Below, piece by piece: positions 1 to 13,500 of a stretch of DNA of 64,000 nt. The number at the start of each line of letters is the position of its first letter. Within the stretch, counting starts at the first letter, position 1. Below the pieces are notes generated by a model, which saw only the letters and a list, made by a program, of their open reading frames with translations, made no database searches and was not told where the DNA came from. The position numbers and the translations under genes were made by a program. This DNA comes from Aquila chrysaetos chrysaetos (lineage: Eukaryota; Chordata; Aves; Accipitriformes; Accipitridae): positions 80,359,538-80,423,537 of the forward strand of contig NC_044004.1 of the NCBI RefSeq assembly GCF_900496995.4, written 5' to 3'.

Positions 1-1819
1 CTGATGTAAATAGAGATCCAAGCATAATTTCCTGATCAGTCTAAGATTTGGGTGTGGTGAAGTTCTGTTTGGTATTTAATTTCAGAGAGCTCTTAGTTAA
101 AAGGATTCTCCCATATCTTTTGATACTTCTATTTGCAAAAGGGGATGCTTAAACTGATGTGATTCCTTTTGAAACCAGTGGAGCTTCCTGATGCCAGAAG
201 GGTCATTTGCTACATTTGCTATTGTATATTGTTGCATCATCAGGGTCTATATGGATCCAAATTTTTGGCAAGTCTATTTGAGAAATGACAAAGACATTGG
301 AATATGTATTTAAGTCTCTTATATCTGAACAACTGGTTTGCGAAACCAAGAGGGCATATGTGGGTGTAGATTAAAGAGGTGCATTTCCACTAAATTCCTG
401 ACACCTAATCTGAGTTTCTGTAATGTTCCTGCTAAATCATGTCAAGCAAAAAACTTCCTGAAATTTTTTCTCTTATTTCAGCACTAATCTATACCGTTTC
501 AGTCCTACTATTGAAATAAAATGGTACTCTATTTTTAGATCCTGCATCCAAACATCTCCTATTTCTTATTTTCAGGATTTGGATGCTCATGGCAAAACAT
601 TAGAAATAGCAGTCCTTCAAAATGAATTTATTCTCATTTTGTATTTTGTTTATGACTTTTATACTGCATTATGTAGGGAAAAAAAAAAGTCCTCTTCCCT
701 TGTCTGTATTTCAAAACAGCTTTGACTTAGTGCATGCAGTAAAGTGCTAGCTATTTGGACTTGTCTGTGGGATATATGAACCCCCATTGCTTGTTTTTAA
801 TGCTTTTCAAGTGTATAGAGCATGCCTAACATCTGATTAATCTATGTCTGCATTAGTATTTTCATTAAAGCTATGTCATAGTTCAGCATGTTATCTCACA
901 GATCTGTAAAAGTGTGGTCGCAGAAATGATATATTGATGATTTTGATGATTGTAGTATGTGCAGTTCAAAGAACTCTGGAAAAAAAAGTAATGTGCTAAG
1001 TTGTCTTAGATACTGCCTCCACTCAGAATTGATTCTTCATTGCCAAAAGCCATGCATGTTCCTCTTGAATGGTCTCACTTTCAACATTTGGAGGAATTGC
1101 AGTTTCTGTGAGGCAAGACATTAAGTCTCATAGTACTACAGCTTCCTTTTAGAACCTAGTCTTTTTAATTAGTGACCACAGTAGGAAAAAGGTACTTAAA
1201 TCCAGGAGTTTGGGTAGGACAATTTTGGTTTGGGTTTTTGATGTGCGAGAGAAGTGCATTTTAAGATATCCCTTAATTGGGCTTATCTGAGTTAACTGTG
1301 GCCAGACATTTTCTTGAAATTTCCCTGGAGACTACGTATACAAAGCTTCTTGTAAAATTTAATTTTAATAGCTATATAATCCTAATAATATTGGTTAGGA
1401 GAAATGTTGTATAATGTCCCACAGAGATTCTTTCTGTAAATTGTTTAAGAATGATTGTAGACATACACACAGCTAATTAACTGTGCCTATTTGAACTGCA
1501 GGAAATAGATCAGGATGTATGTATCTGATTGTTTCCCATCCCTTTCCCTTGTTTTCAGAAATAATAGGCAAAATACTATTAGTGATGTCCACTGATCATA
1601 AATTGCTGTATTTTGCAGCTAAAAATGGAAATCTGGAGAACTAATTTCAATTGCTATATTTCGTGTATTATTCACTCTGTAGGGCTCTTTGCATCTGTAC
1701 CTGATTCTGAGGACTGCATTTGTACTAAGTCTCATTGATAATGACTGTGCTAGCAGGGTTTCCATAGCACTCTTGTTTATTTCCCCCCATGTTGGCATCT
1801 GTGAGCTTTCAAATACATT
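1..1819. other. Non-coding, AT-rich, no feature seen
   Basis: No open frame above about 60 codons lies fully inside this stretch, and no repeat family is recognisable. Stop codons are dense in all six frames. A short A run near 680 is the only low-complexity element. It could be intergenic or intronic. Confidence 0.6.
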
Positions 1820-1928
1820 AAAAAAAAACCCCAAAACCAAACAAAAACCGCAACAAAAAGAAACCCCCAAAAGCCAAACAGCAAACCCACAAAAAAAACC
1901 CAACAACAACCACCACCAACAAAAAAAA
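1820..1928. repeat. A/C-rich low-complexity tract
   Basis: One strand is made almost only of A and C: runs of A broken by C, CC and CCC, with CAA and CCA triplets near the end. The tract has no fixed period, so it is low-complexity sequence and not a clean microsatellite. The three overlapping open frames across it (1619-1945 and 1777-1998 on the minus strand, 1689-2045 on the plus strand) exist because a tract with almost no T lacks stop codons. Their Gly/Phe/Trp-rich or Lys/Pro/Asn-rich translations are composition artefacts. Confidence 0.85.
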
Positions 1929-2865
1929 TTAAGTTCAGAATCCATAATTCTATTAATTCCTCTCTTATGTTCATTATTTCACTATCTGATCTATGCAAAA
2001 TCTCCTAGACTGGAATCAAGCTCTGAAGTCCTGTCTAGGTGCTAGCAACAAACTCTGTCTACTTTGCAGAATCTGACTTTTGGCTCTGTAGTCTTTGTTG
2101 AGTTGCAATTTGTACTAGAATGCTGTTGAGCTGCATGTGTTGCCAGTGGGGTTTTTTTTTATAATCACCTGCTTTATCTGGGATTAGGATGGTCAGAAAT
2201 TGATTAATAACATACACAGTATATAATCTCTGAGTCTGTGTGAAGTAATCCCCACCAGCTACATTTTAGAGTGCGAGCTGGTATTGTTAGATTCTGTTTG
2301 AAATTAAGACCCTCCAACTAATCTGCAAGCCTACCCAAAATAGATGCCACTTCAGTTGAAATAAACTGTGTAAGTGTCCAGGGGCAACTGACATAGCTGT
2401 GCTACTCCAGAAATTACAAATGTTACATGCAGCTACTTAAAAACTGTGAAATGTGCTGATTCTGACTTTAAAAGGGTATAAAGTTAAGCACATTTCATGA
2501 TAAACAAATACAAAGAACCTTGATGAAGAGAAACTACCATTTTAAATTTTGGCTGAAGCCAAGATTTAAGAAGCTACATAAGATTCAAGTGTTTCAAATA
2601 AATATGAGTTTCAAACCAACTAGTTTTGTTACGTGTGCCTGATTGACGCAGGTTGGTTTTCTTCCTCTGTAGCAGAAGAAGAGCTTGAAATGTCAGTAAT
2701 GCATCTATTGCTTAAAATAGCTGCCTGAAAACAAAGTCAAGAGAGCACGAATTGCTTTACTTGACCTGCAGTAGAAGTGGCTTTTCTAACAGTGGGTTAG
2801 TTAGGGCATCTCTGCAGCCTTAGGAGCTGAACTTGCTAGTCTACATCTGTACTTCTAAAAAAAAT
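1929..2865. other. Non-coding, no feature seen
   Basis: AT-rich sequence with no convincing open frame, repeat or RNA gene. It runs into the GC-richer block described next. Confidence 0.5.
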
Positions 2866-3349
2866 TAATCCAGGCTATTTTGCACCCTGTCACGTGGTTT
2901 GCAACCATGCCATACCCAGAAGCCAAAAGGCAAGGTATCACACAAGTTCATGGAGCTGAACTCAACCTCTCAAACAAGATGGCTGCGTTGAGGCTGCCTA
3001 CGGGGAACGGTCCCTGGACTGTGCTAATGCCTGACATTGCGCTCAGGAACTGTTTTGGCAAGCGCTAATTAGTAGGGGCCAAAATCAGGCTGTGGACATT
3101 GCCCCGGTGGAAGGGAAGAGGTGATTGTGTGCCAGGGTCTCTGCCCAAGCCCCTGCCCTGGCAGTGTTTAGTTTCCAGCACAGGCACAGCTATAGCGTTA
3201 AGAAGAAGGGAAAATGTTCCTCCTTGGATTGTAACTCTAAAGCTTTATTTTCCCTGGATCGTAATGATGTCTCTCACCATTAAATGAACTTCTTTTCATG
3301 CGTTTTCTCACTCTGGAGTTGTTGTTGGGTCAAAAAAAAAAAAAAAAAA
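2866..3349 (+). repeat. Possible old retrocopy or LTR fragment ending in an 18-base A run
   Basis: This block is richer in G and C than its flanks. It holds an ATTAAA hexamer at 3279-3284 and ends in 18 consecutive A at 3332-3349. A GC-richer body, a poly(A) signal and a terminal A run together suggest a processed retrocopy. The hexamer lies 47 bases before the run, further than usual. The sequence just before the run ends in CA, so a degraded LTR is also possible. No parent gene or LTR family is recognised, no target-site duplication is visible, and the short frames inside (2880-3068, 3099-3287) resemble nothing known. It may simply be unique DNA beside a microsatellite. Confidence 0.25.
3332..3349 (+). 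repeat. Poly(A) run, 18 bases
   Basis: Eighteen uninterrupted A bases are read directly from the sequence. The minus-strand open frame at 3308-3499 owes its run of phenylalanines to this tract. Confidence 0.95.
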
Positions 3350-6300
3350 GGTGCTTGTGATGTTTATTCTTTCTTCTGTGAAACAGAAAATAACACCACC
3401 CAGCTGCCTTCTAGCAGTTACGTTAAGCCATACAACCAAGCACTTTTCACAAGGGAAGGATAAATCTCGATGTTTATGTTTTGACAGACTTTTTAGCATG
3501 GTTTCCTAGGGAAACGAGACCTATGCAATCGGTCTGCAACGGCAGAAGAGATGGAGGAGAGGAAGGGAGGGCAGGGGAGATGGAGGAAGGGAAGGAGTCT
3601 GTCTGTCTGCGTGAACCCGTTGTTGTGCCACAGGCTATTCTTTCCCCCTCCGTCGGCTGATAGCTTTGGAAACTGTTAGCCGCTTTCAGGCAGGTTTGAT
3701 AAAGGATGCAATGACTGTTGAGGAGAGGGAGAGTCATTGTTCCCATACAGAAATGCCCTAGCTAAAAGAGAAGTTGCACCTCCTGCCTTTTGGGATTAAA
3801 CAAACACCACCACACACTTCTAAGAGAGATACCTTTTTATTCTTTAACAGTTGGAAAGATGTTAGCCAGACCTTCTTTGACACTGACTTAAGCAACCACC
3901 AGACTAAACTCCTAAGAAAGTAGACTCCATTAATTCATGTGTTAGCAGAACTGCTTCTTTTGCTCTTTTATATTTTTTCCGTAGGAACTTCAGCAAAACC
4001 TATATAAACGTGAAAAAAATCAGTTTTGCTGAAATAGCTTTCTCAAATGAAAAAACTTCAACTGTTACACTATACACAGACATGTACACATGTGCATACA
4101 GACGGGCAATTTTTTTCTGTGAAACATAGACACACACATACACACAACAGATTTTTTCTCTATGAAGAAACCTTCATACTTTAAAGTTACATAATAATCC
4201 CATTATTACATCTTGCTAGGGTTTTCTTTCTCCGTCTGGTAGATTGACATTTTACAAAGTGGTTAAAATAGCCTAGCCTTTAAAAACATTTTGAATTGTC
4301 TGGTCTTATAGACTTCAGATGAAGGTAGAATTATTTTTGTGATAGTCAATTGTTGTGCTGAGACACAGCTGAAATTCAATCCAAATGTCTGAAAGTCCAA
4401 GTCACTATAGACCATCTTGTTCGTTATAAACACATCACATTCAGAACAGCTTTTTCTTCTCATAAATCTACATGCTTTTATAAACAAAGGAAGAGAAAAA
4501 TAACCAAGTTTAAAATGGATAGTGTTGGAAATATCCTGGCTTCTCCCCAGACTAGATCCAAATTCAGTCATGTAGATGGCACTTCTTGAAAATGGATAGC
4601 GTCCAGATGCAATACTATATACCACAGCTACTCTGCTGGATTTTTTTAAATGCTACACTGTTGTTTAAACTACAAAGATAATATCTAGGAATGGGAAAGG
4701 AAGGTAAACTTCCCAGCCTACGATTCTCTGTTCTATCCTTGCTAAGAAGAAAAATAGAATAATGTATGAATCTCATGTATCAGTAAATCTATTTTTTTCT
4801 AAGTAGTAGTCCAACAATATAGGTTATTTCTGTTAGAAAAAAAGTTAAATATTGGGGTTTTTTTTACCTTCCGCAGTTATCAGTCTAGTAGAAGTAGAAA
4901 ATATTTTTGTAAAATGGCTTTGAATAAGTCATGAACCTCTGAAAGAATGAAAAATGACAAACATTAGTTACGTTAGTTGTGTAGATGACTGGATGGATGG
5001 ATCTGCATACATATAAAATAAAAGTTCATAATGCAGAAGAGGTACTGCAAATACTTCTCTGACTCATTGATAGCACTGAAGCTATGTCTCAAATTGGACA
5101 TAAAACCAAGAGCATTTTAAGTAGAAAAATAAAAATATTGAAACATTCACAAACATCTGTTAAATCTAGTTTGTGATACAAATTATGCCTTTTTGTTTGA
5201 TCAAATTCTTACATGCTCTATGTCATTTCATTTTGCACCACTGTGAAAAGGGATGGTGGGAAAACACTAAAATGAGTGTATGAAATTTTGGAACAGCAGA
5301 ATTATGTGGGGTTTAGGACCCACATGCATGTTGGCAAGTATTACGCAGTTGCATAGATCCCTTATACTAGATTTACCAATGAAGCGAAAAATAAGCAAGG
5401 TTAAAAAAGTCCCTGTGTTACAGACAAAAGGCATAGGTAACATCTTTCTTAAACTGAAATAGGAGAAAATCTCTTGAAGCAACTGAGTTCTCAGTGAAGA
5501 TTTCCACTTTAAAAATCACGAGCTAAAATTACGAGGGACACTTGTGTGGGTTTTTTCCCAGTTGTCAATATGCAATTCCTTGTTTGTTTAAATGAATAAA
5601 TGGACATGAATCACTCTGACATTTAGAATCTGTATTCAGAGCAGAATAGTGCTTAGTAAAGGAAGCCTGAGGCCACACATTACACAAAGGGAAGAAAACT
5701 AAATGCTGACTGGCGGCCCATTTATCTGAGCGTTGTCCACTCTGTGCGGAGAGTTAAGCAGAAGTCCTCTTAAGAGAGTTTGTCCTCAGGCAGTTAAATT
5801 TGTATTTAGAGCAGATGCACATGGGTAGCATGGTCTGCCTACGTTTTGCATTTCCCAGTGCTTTAGTGCTTATGTTTGCTTTGTGTTTTGTACCTAATTA
5901 ATGCGCGCTAGAGGGAAAAGGGGTGGGAACTTGCTTGTGATATTTCATTGCAGTCTATTATTAATTCTGTACTTCAAGAGAATTAGACCTTACACATCAC
6001 AAGAAGAAAAGGGACACAGGGCGCCTCTTGTCTTGCAAGAGACTTCTTTGCAAGGAGAGGTTTAGCTGAAGGATATAGTGCTAGTGCAAATTTAGTGGCA
6101 ACGATAAAGACTCTGAGCCTTCTCCTGCTGGCACCTGCCATTTCAGAGCTCTGCGGTGTGGTGAGGGTGCACAGGGTGCTCCCTCGCGCCTGCTCGGTTG
6201 TGGGTGCTGCCACCACGCATGCTTGTGCAGAGCGCTGAGAGCGGGAGCCAAGGCTGCAGGGCGGTACGAGGGGGAGCATCCCAGTCCCCCTTTGGGGGTC

Positions 6301-7549
6301 TCTGCCAGGACTGTATGGCTTTTGCTGCTGAATGAAGCATGCAAAATCCTCATGCTTTTGAGCTCTTCCTTTGTGCTCCATGTGGTTTTGAACCTTCATA
6401 ATACTTGAAGGAAAAAGTTACTTCAAGAAATCTTAACAGTCTCTGTGACTAACATGGTGAGTTTGCTGACCTTTGTCTGTATGGCAGAATTCACGGAATG
6501 ATGGTTTTATGATGGAATTATGAGTAAAGCCATACTATACGATCAAATGGGAGTCATAGTTTTGATCCATCATCATCTAAATTCCTTCCAGAGCTGGAAA
6601 TGATATTTTCACAGCGGTACATCCTTGCACCTAAGATAATAAATGCCTTCTAGTCTGATACGAGAAATGTGATGTATTCTTTCTGCTCTGTGTAGTACCA
6701 GTTGGGTAGATAGCAGAATGGGAACAGTATCTAGGATCTCTGCACTGTATAGGGTAGACAAGTCCTTAATTTATTGATATTGTTACTGATTTTCCTCAAG
6801 GATCTGAAATTCTCAAATATGTTGACAAACATAACAAGAAAATGATGATGCTGATACCTGTCATTTTCAGATGCAAGGCTTCCCAAATGCTGTAAGAATA
6901 CAAGACCTGATTCTGTAATAACTACCTGGCACCGTGGCTGAGATGTTGGCAGATCATCCGTAAGTCACTGCTTCAGGCTTTTCTTGGTGCTGCCGGGTAA
7001 CTCTGCTCCTTGTGAGGCTCAAACCTAAAACTTGGGGTATATATATCAATATGCAGAGATCACAATTATCTCTAGAATTCACGGACTTCAGAGCCTGTGC
7101 CATTTTGGGATGCAAAGTTATCTGGAGTACCTCATTCTACTGTTGTAGTGCATCAAGATAATCTCTTACATGGCTAGTGACATATACATAAATGTCACGG
7201 TCTAATCACACTTGTAGGCATCTAAGAATGACTCTAACATTACTTCAAAAGCACACCGATGATTTTTTTCATTTTCTACTGGTTTCCCTCTTCTTTCTTA
7301 TGCATGTCACAGCATGATTTATAAGAAATGGTATGTCTACTAGTGATATGTAGTAACATGGCATTCAGCAAGAAGAGAGAAATTTCATCTTGTTAATATT
7401 CCAGATTTCATTTGGCTGGCTCAGTGAACCTTTACATATGTATTCATGAGACTGTGCCTGTAGATGAATGTGGAGGTGGAATTACCAACAAAACCAAATG
7501 CAGAATGTTAAAAATGATCCATAAAAGGTTTCAAATTCTTCATTTCTGT
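3350..7549. other. Non-coding, AT-rich, with a CA-rich patch and a small GC-rich patch
   Basis: No supported gene. A CA-rich degenerate microsatellite lies at about 4129-4147. The minus-strand frame at 4263-4625 (120 codons) and the overlapping frames at 5267-5482 resemble no family I know. A short GC-rich patch at about 6120-6300 carries around nine CpGs and hosts several mutually overlapping frames (5983-6399 on the minus strand, 138 codons, is the longest). The overlap on both strands argues that composition, not selection, keeps them open. Confidence 0.5.
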
Positions 7550-7590
7550 GACAAGAATTATAACTAGAACAGACAAGAATTATAACTAGA
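7550..7590. repeat. Tandem duplication, 19-base copies at a 22-base period
   Basis: The 19-base unit gacaagaattataactaga is present at 7550-7568 and again, without a mismatch, at 7572-7590, with three bases between. Identity over the whole unit points to recent replication slippage or local duplication. Confidence 0.95.
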
Positions 7591-10500
7591 CTGGAAAATG
7601 GCACCAGGTAAATTGTAATGACACTGACTTTAACAATGGAGAAGAAACGTAGAAATCCTAGTTGTTATTTTGAGAAATTCAAGGTCATCATATTTTAGTT
7701 GCTCTCAAATGTTGCAGCATGGAGAATTAAATAATTGTACCAGAACTACATATACATTAGTTAATTTTATGTGATTTTTTTTCATTAAGGTTCCAATTCT
7801 CATAATTAGAATTGCACTTTTAAAATATATTTTTTCTGTTAATTTCCTTTTTAAGACTATCAAGCAAAAAGTTTACATTGAACAACAAGAAATGATTTTC
7901 ATTCTTTCTTGCTCTGTCTTCATTTGAATGACAAAAATCATCACCAAAGTAGAAAATAGTGCAGATGTAATTCATTCTTATGTCACAAATCATAAAAAGA
8001 AAAAGGTAAGGCAACAATTTATATTTTTGACATGCCTAAATTACTCTTGAGAATTACTACCTTTTTTTCTCTGTCAAATTCCTGTTTGAATCTCACAGTG
8101 GTTTAAAAGTAATTCATGTGCAAAACGTTGTAGCAGGCATACAAGATGGTATCTGGTTATTGCATTCAGAGAAATTTAAAGCTGCAAATTTTAGGACTTC
8201 AAATATGCCACATGGTATGGTCTGGCTGCAGGGTGCATCAAAAATTTTGAAGATACTGATTTTGTAAGTCCGGGTTTTCCAACACAAAAATGTTGCAGGA
8301 TACATGGAATAAAATCCTGTTAAATATACAGCACTTAACACACAGAGGTGTAGGAGATCTTTTGCTATGTGCCAATTAGAAACAGGAAATTTATCAAACC
8401 ACTACTGTAACGTGAGTTAAAGTAGCATAGAATACATATTTTAAACAACTTTATATTAAAATGTTTACAATCTTCACCTCAAACTGCAGAAAACATCTAT
8501 TAGATTTATCTTGAACTATGTCATTGCGGTCAATTTCGCATCACTCAGTTTTACATGTTTTAACCACTAGCTGCGTACCATACCTAATTATTACAGCATG
8601 GCTATTGTATTTACATTAGGAAATGTTCCTGGGGGCATGTCCTTGTAGGGAAAAAAAAAAAAAAAAGTAATTTCAACACTATCTGGCACAGGTGTGTAGG
8701 CTTCATGTAGGTGAAAGTTATGCCAACAGTGATGAGGATGCTTTTTCTACTACTTGGTACAGGACAAGAAGTTAGAAGAGTTGCTGTGATGCTGGACAAG
8801 CCTACCCAGAAAAAAGTAGATGTGAGTACAGCCTGACTTGACATGCTACGTACAAGAGCAGAAATCCTGCAGCGTCCTAGGAGCTCTTACATAAGCCAGC
8901 AGGATCCTCCTACCATGAACATGCCAACACGTGCTACTTAGATCTACTTTCTACCGTAAGTGTACTGAAGTCAAAGTCTTCTCTTCTGATGCTTTGTCTT
9001 GAATCAAACGGTAGTAGAAGCTACTAGCTACGGTGGCAGCTGCAGCTAGTCCCAGGCATGGCTGGGGACGTTGTCTCTAACCTTGCCATCCATGGATAAG
9101 CCAGCATGCAAAGAGCAGGGCTCTGCAGGAGAAAGGGTCCTGCTGTTGTCATAATGGAGAAGATAGAGCAGATTATGTATGCATTGCTCAATAATTTAAC
9201 CTTAGTGCTTCTCATACGGTCTGAAATATTCTTGTTTACTGACTTGGAAAACTCAGACTGCTAGAGCTATTTTATTTTTTTTAGTCTCATAGAGGAAGTT
9301 GTGATCTGGCTTGTCTTTTTCTCGCTGTTGAATTATGCTCTGCTGTTACAGTGCAGCATGCTAGGCAGGGCTTCTGTTGCCTGCCACTTTTGTTCAACAG
9401 GTGATTCTTTTGAACACTGGATTGCTTCACATGTGTGGTACATCAGCAATGACTGTTAATATGTCTTTTCTTAAAGTATATACTGGTTTCCTAACAGATG
9501 ATGTTGTTGCAGCTGATTTAACGTGTAATATATAACATCTGAGGTCAAGTTTCTCAGAGTTCTTCAGCTTGTCACCAACTTGAAAATTGTTCATTTTCTT
9601 CCAGACTGAAAATATCTCCTCAATCTGTTGCGTAAATCCAGTGTAACGCGATATTAGCAAGCTAACACAACTAAGAGAAATGAACAAATAAAGGAGTGCT
9701 GTTATGTTTTGTTCAACTCTTCAGACTGGAATAATGTAAGATAATATCTAATGTCCAAAGAATGCCAAGTGCTAGCAGTCCTAGCTGTGAAATGTGAAGG
9801 AAATGTTGGGTTTCCACACTCACAAACCAGCTAAGAAATTGCTACAGTGGCATTAAGAAAAGGGATGAAATCCTGGCTTCATAAAGTTGTTCAGAATTAC
9901 GCTTCTGAGTTCAGTGCAGGCAGAATTTCCCTATTTTGCCTTGTATCTCTTTAATCCTAGTTTCTCCATGAGTTCTATTTTTAGTGGAGCCTTTTTTTAC
10001 ATTTTCAGTTAAATGCAGAAGGTATGGATCCTAGCCATTTTTAGGTCAGTGAAATCCTAAAATTCTATCAGAGATAGCAGGGAGAGAGCAAGAATTCTGA
10101 AACCAGGCTTTGGTAGTTCATGTCATATCAGAAATGCCATCAGTAATCAGGGGGTGGAGAGCACTTGCTAAAATATATGGATTATGAAAAGGGACTATAT
10201 CAGCAGTGAAAGTAGTCTTAATTCTGGAATTGCTTGCTATTTTTATGTTTCAGTGCTTCATCTCAAACCGTGATTCTGCCTTTATATGGTATAAAAGTGG
10301 TATGTGCTTGCATATATGTTGCTCACAGTGACTTTGTATTAAATATGTTTCATTGTCAGAAACAAAAGAGAAGAAAAGATGTTAGCAAATCTTTGGAAGC
10401 TTTGTCTGTAGTCTGAAAGCCAAAGCTATGCTTTTTCTGGCTTACGCCTCATCAGTCATGAAGATTTCGCAGTGAGAGCTCAGTTTATGCCAGTGCTGGT

Positions 10501-13500
10501 AAGCCAAAATTGAAACCAGCTCACTTTCTAGGACTCTATTAGCTTTGCAGTGCTAGCAGAACTTAAAATGAATAACCATTTATTTTAGTTACCAGGGAAA
10601 TCAACCATGTCTATGAATTTACACAGGTAGTAGCTCAGTTAAATAAAAAGGTATTCCATTTGGAGTAGAATTGTGCTTTAATGTTGAATGACTGCTACTC
10701 TGGGGTTGTTGGCTCTTCTGTTTCTATACATACGTCCATACATTCATCACAGAGACAAGATGGACCATGGGGCTCCTTCACTTCCTATGATACAGCCTTT
10801 GGCAATGCATTGATCGTTGCTTAACTTGGAAATGCTTGCATAGTGGTACCTACCAGCAGTATTTACAAAGTTCCCGTTGCCAGAATGTTTCTTCTCATGC
10901 TTACTTAAATTACCTTATTTAAAACATCTGCTTTGCAGCCATGGGAAACACTAGATTAACAATTGTGGTTTTAATAAAAAATATCTTGAACTAATTCAGT
11001 TTCTTCAGTGTACATAGTCTGTTGTTCATGTTACAAGCAAACATATGAGGTTGTCTAAATTACACTCTGTAATATTTAGTCAAGGATATTAAGAAAGTAA
11101 TATTAAATTAGAAATGTGCTGCTCCAGTATTAAACTATTCTTATTTCAGTGAGGTTTTTCAATGATTAGTGTAGGTGTCATCCATTTTCTCCCTGTCCTG
11201 TATGTATATTACCAGTTTGCATTTTAATACAACAGGCTAATGAATTCTATTCTGAAATAAATCCATGTTTTGTTCTTTTTGATACACATGCTTGAATTTT
11301 GGTATCTTCTCAAAAGTTCATCTTATGATCACAATATTCTTAGTCTATAAAGGCCTAATTTCAGCAACTGTAAAAGTCAGGTCAGGACCTGTGAAGAGAT
11401 CCTAATTTCCAAAAGGTGGCTTTTTTCCCCACATTTACATTATAAATAGGCACCTCCCTTCCCCCAGTCTTAAAAGAGCAGTCCAAGAAGTATGAACTGT
11501 ATGAATTTATACAGCTCTGTTAATCTACTGAAAGAATGAAAAGAAAATATAAAGAAATTTAAATGGGTAGTCCACACTCTTATTTTATTTGCAGTACAAA
11601 ATACTGATTGCTATAGTAATAAATTAAATATCACAATACTGTTATATAGTTCAAAGTGAAAACTAGTCAGATAACTAAGTTAATTATTTTTCCAGGTTGA
11701 AAACCATATAGTTTAAATCCTTACTACTCATCTGCTGTATTAAAGTTAAGTCAGGTAAATTAGAGTAAGTGTGAATGTATTGAAGACGTATCTTGAGCTG
11801 GTAAAAATTTTAATAACTAACAGAGATACAATTTTTTACCAGAGATGTATCTGTTAACTCTTCTGGGAGTCAGATATCAGATTATTCTGCAATTCTGTTT
11901 TTGAAATTTGAGTACTGCTAGAGTGATACTCCATTGATATTTTAATGTACTAACTCTGTAGCTGCAGACGAATTTGTTTGATGTCAGGTCCCTTGTTCTT
12001 CTGGCAAATACAGGGTATGCTTTTAAAACTAGCAAAGGGGCAGAGTTTTAAAAAATAAACAGAAGAGGCAGCGTGAGGGAAGGCAGATTGCTTGGTGGCA
12101 AACAGGTTCAAAGACAGGCAGCCAGTCCCTCTGGCTGTGCTGGAGGGGCCTCCAGTCTCCTGTGCCAGCTAGCATCTCCCTAGTGTGAAAGTTGGAAGCA
12201 GGAGGAGGGAAACGTCTTACTTCTGCTTATCTGAATAGTGTTACATTCCTCTGAGCTTGTCCCCGCAGGGGATGGAAAAGGGGCAACAGTGTCTAGGATC
12301 CTTACTGCTCTTGGCCACTCGCTGGCTGAGGCTGGAAAGGAAAAGCAAAGCAGGGGGCTTTGCGCAACCCTGGCAGAAGGGGCACATTCCCCATGGGGTG
12401 GACGAGCGTGTCAGCCTGCTCTGAGAAATTATTGGGTTGGCAACATGTAAACTGTTAAGAACTCCGGACAATATTGAACACCCGTGCTTAACCCCACAAA
12501 TGTGTTTGGAATGATGTTCCAGATCCAAACCTTCTGGACTTCACTCAAACAATGGCTAAATAATCCTTTAGATTAGGTTAAAGTCCATCTGAAATTTCTA
12601 GCCTGAGGGGTTCCCGATATTAGCTCCTTGGGTAAAGCAGAACTTTGCTTCCGTTCAGCACGCTGATGAGTTTTGTCTAGGTCCATCACAGGGAAGCAAG
12701 GCTTGGATCCAACCCATTCTTACTTGGCATGCACACGTACCTAACATACCGCACTTTTTAAGGCAGCGACAGCACCATCAATTGACAATGCCTTTCATTT
12801 TACAGATGGGGAACCTGAGGAAGAGATGCTACAAGACACAAAGACGCAAGAATTCAGGCAAGATCCACAAGGGAAAGGTAATTGAAAAATGTTGTAGTGA
12901 GATCTGTCAAAATACTCGGTAGTGTTTAATTCCAGACCTCTCAAAATGTCTTTGCCGCTACGGAGACGCTGGAGTAAAAGTTTCACAAGATATATTTTGG
13001 TGCTCAGCACACTGGGTCCGTCAGTACCTGTCTCGTGCTCAAGTACAGTCCACGTTCACGGTTAGAGACTTCAGCTCTGTGTTATTCACTGCAGGGCCTA
13101 GTGACATAGACCATCTGAGAGCATCGCTAGTTTTTCTGTTGCACTGTATGGGGAACCACCGTGCCAATTCAGTTCTTCAGATTCTGTTTAGCGGAAGGGT
13201 GCTTGAAAGCAAGCTGTTACACAGACCTGTGATATCCTCATGTCTTGCTGGAGTGAATCCCCTTCCTTTGTTTTGACCTCGTCCTTGAAAAAGGAATGGT
13301 TTTTCCTCAGGCCATCTGGTTTAGGGAGGTGGAAGGAGAACAAGTCCTCAAGAACCAGTGTCAGAGTGTACGCGTACAAGCGTAGGTCGTTTAGAGCTAC
13401 TGTGTCAGCAGGCTGTCTGGGTAAAATTACAGTCCGTTTTTATGCAAGTGAATGTTCATTATTGCCTGTATTGCACTTGTTTTCACATAAATAACAAGAA

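Noticed and set aside
1619-2045. Three overlapping open frames of 73-118 codons on both strands
   Set aside because: They run through an A/C-rich low-complexity tract that lacks stop codons; the translations are runs of Phe/Gly/Trp or Lys/Pro/Asn.
5983-6408. Minus-strand frame of 138 codons with companion frames on both strands
   Set aside because: GC-rich patch with at least four mutually overlapping frames; no motif, family or splice structure recognised.
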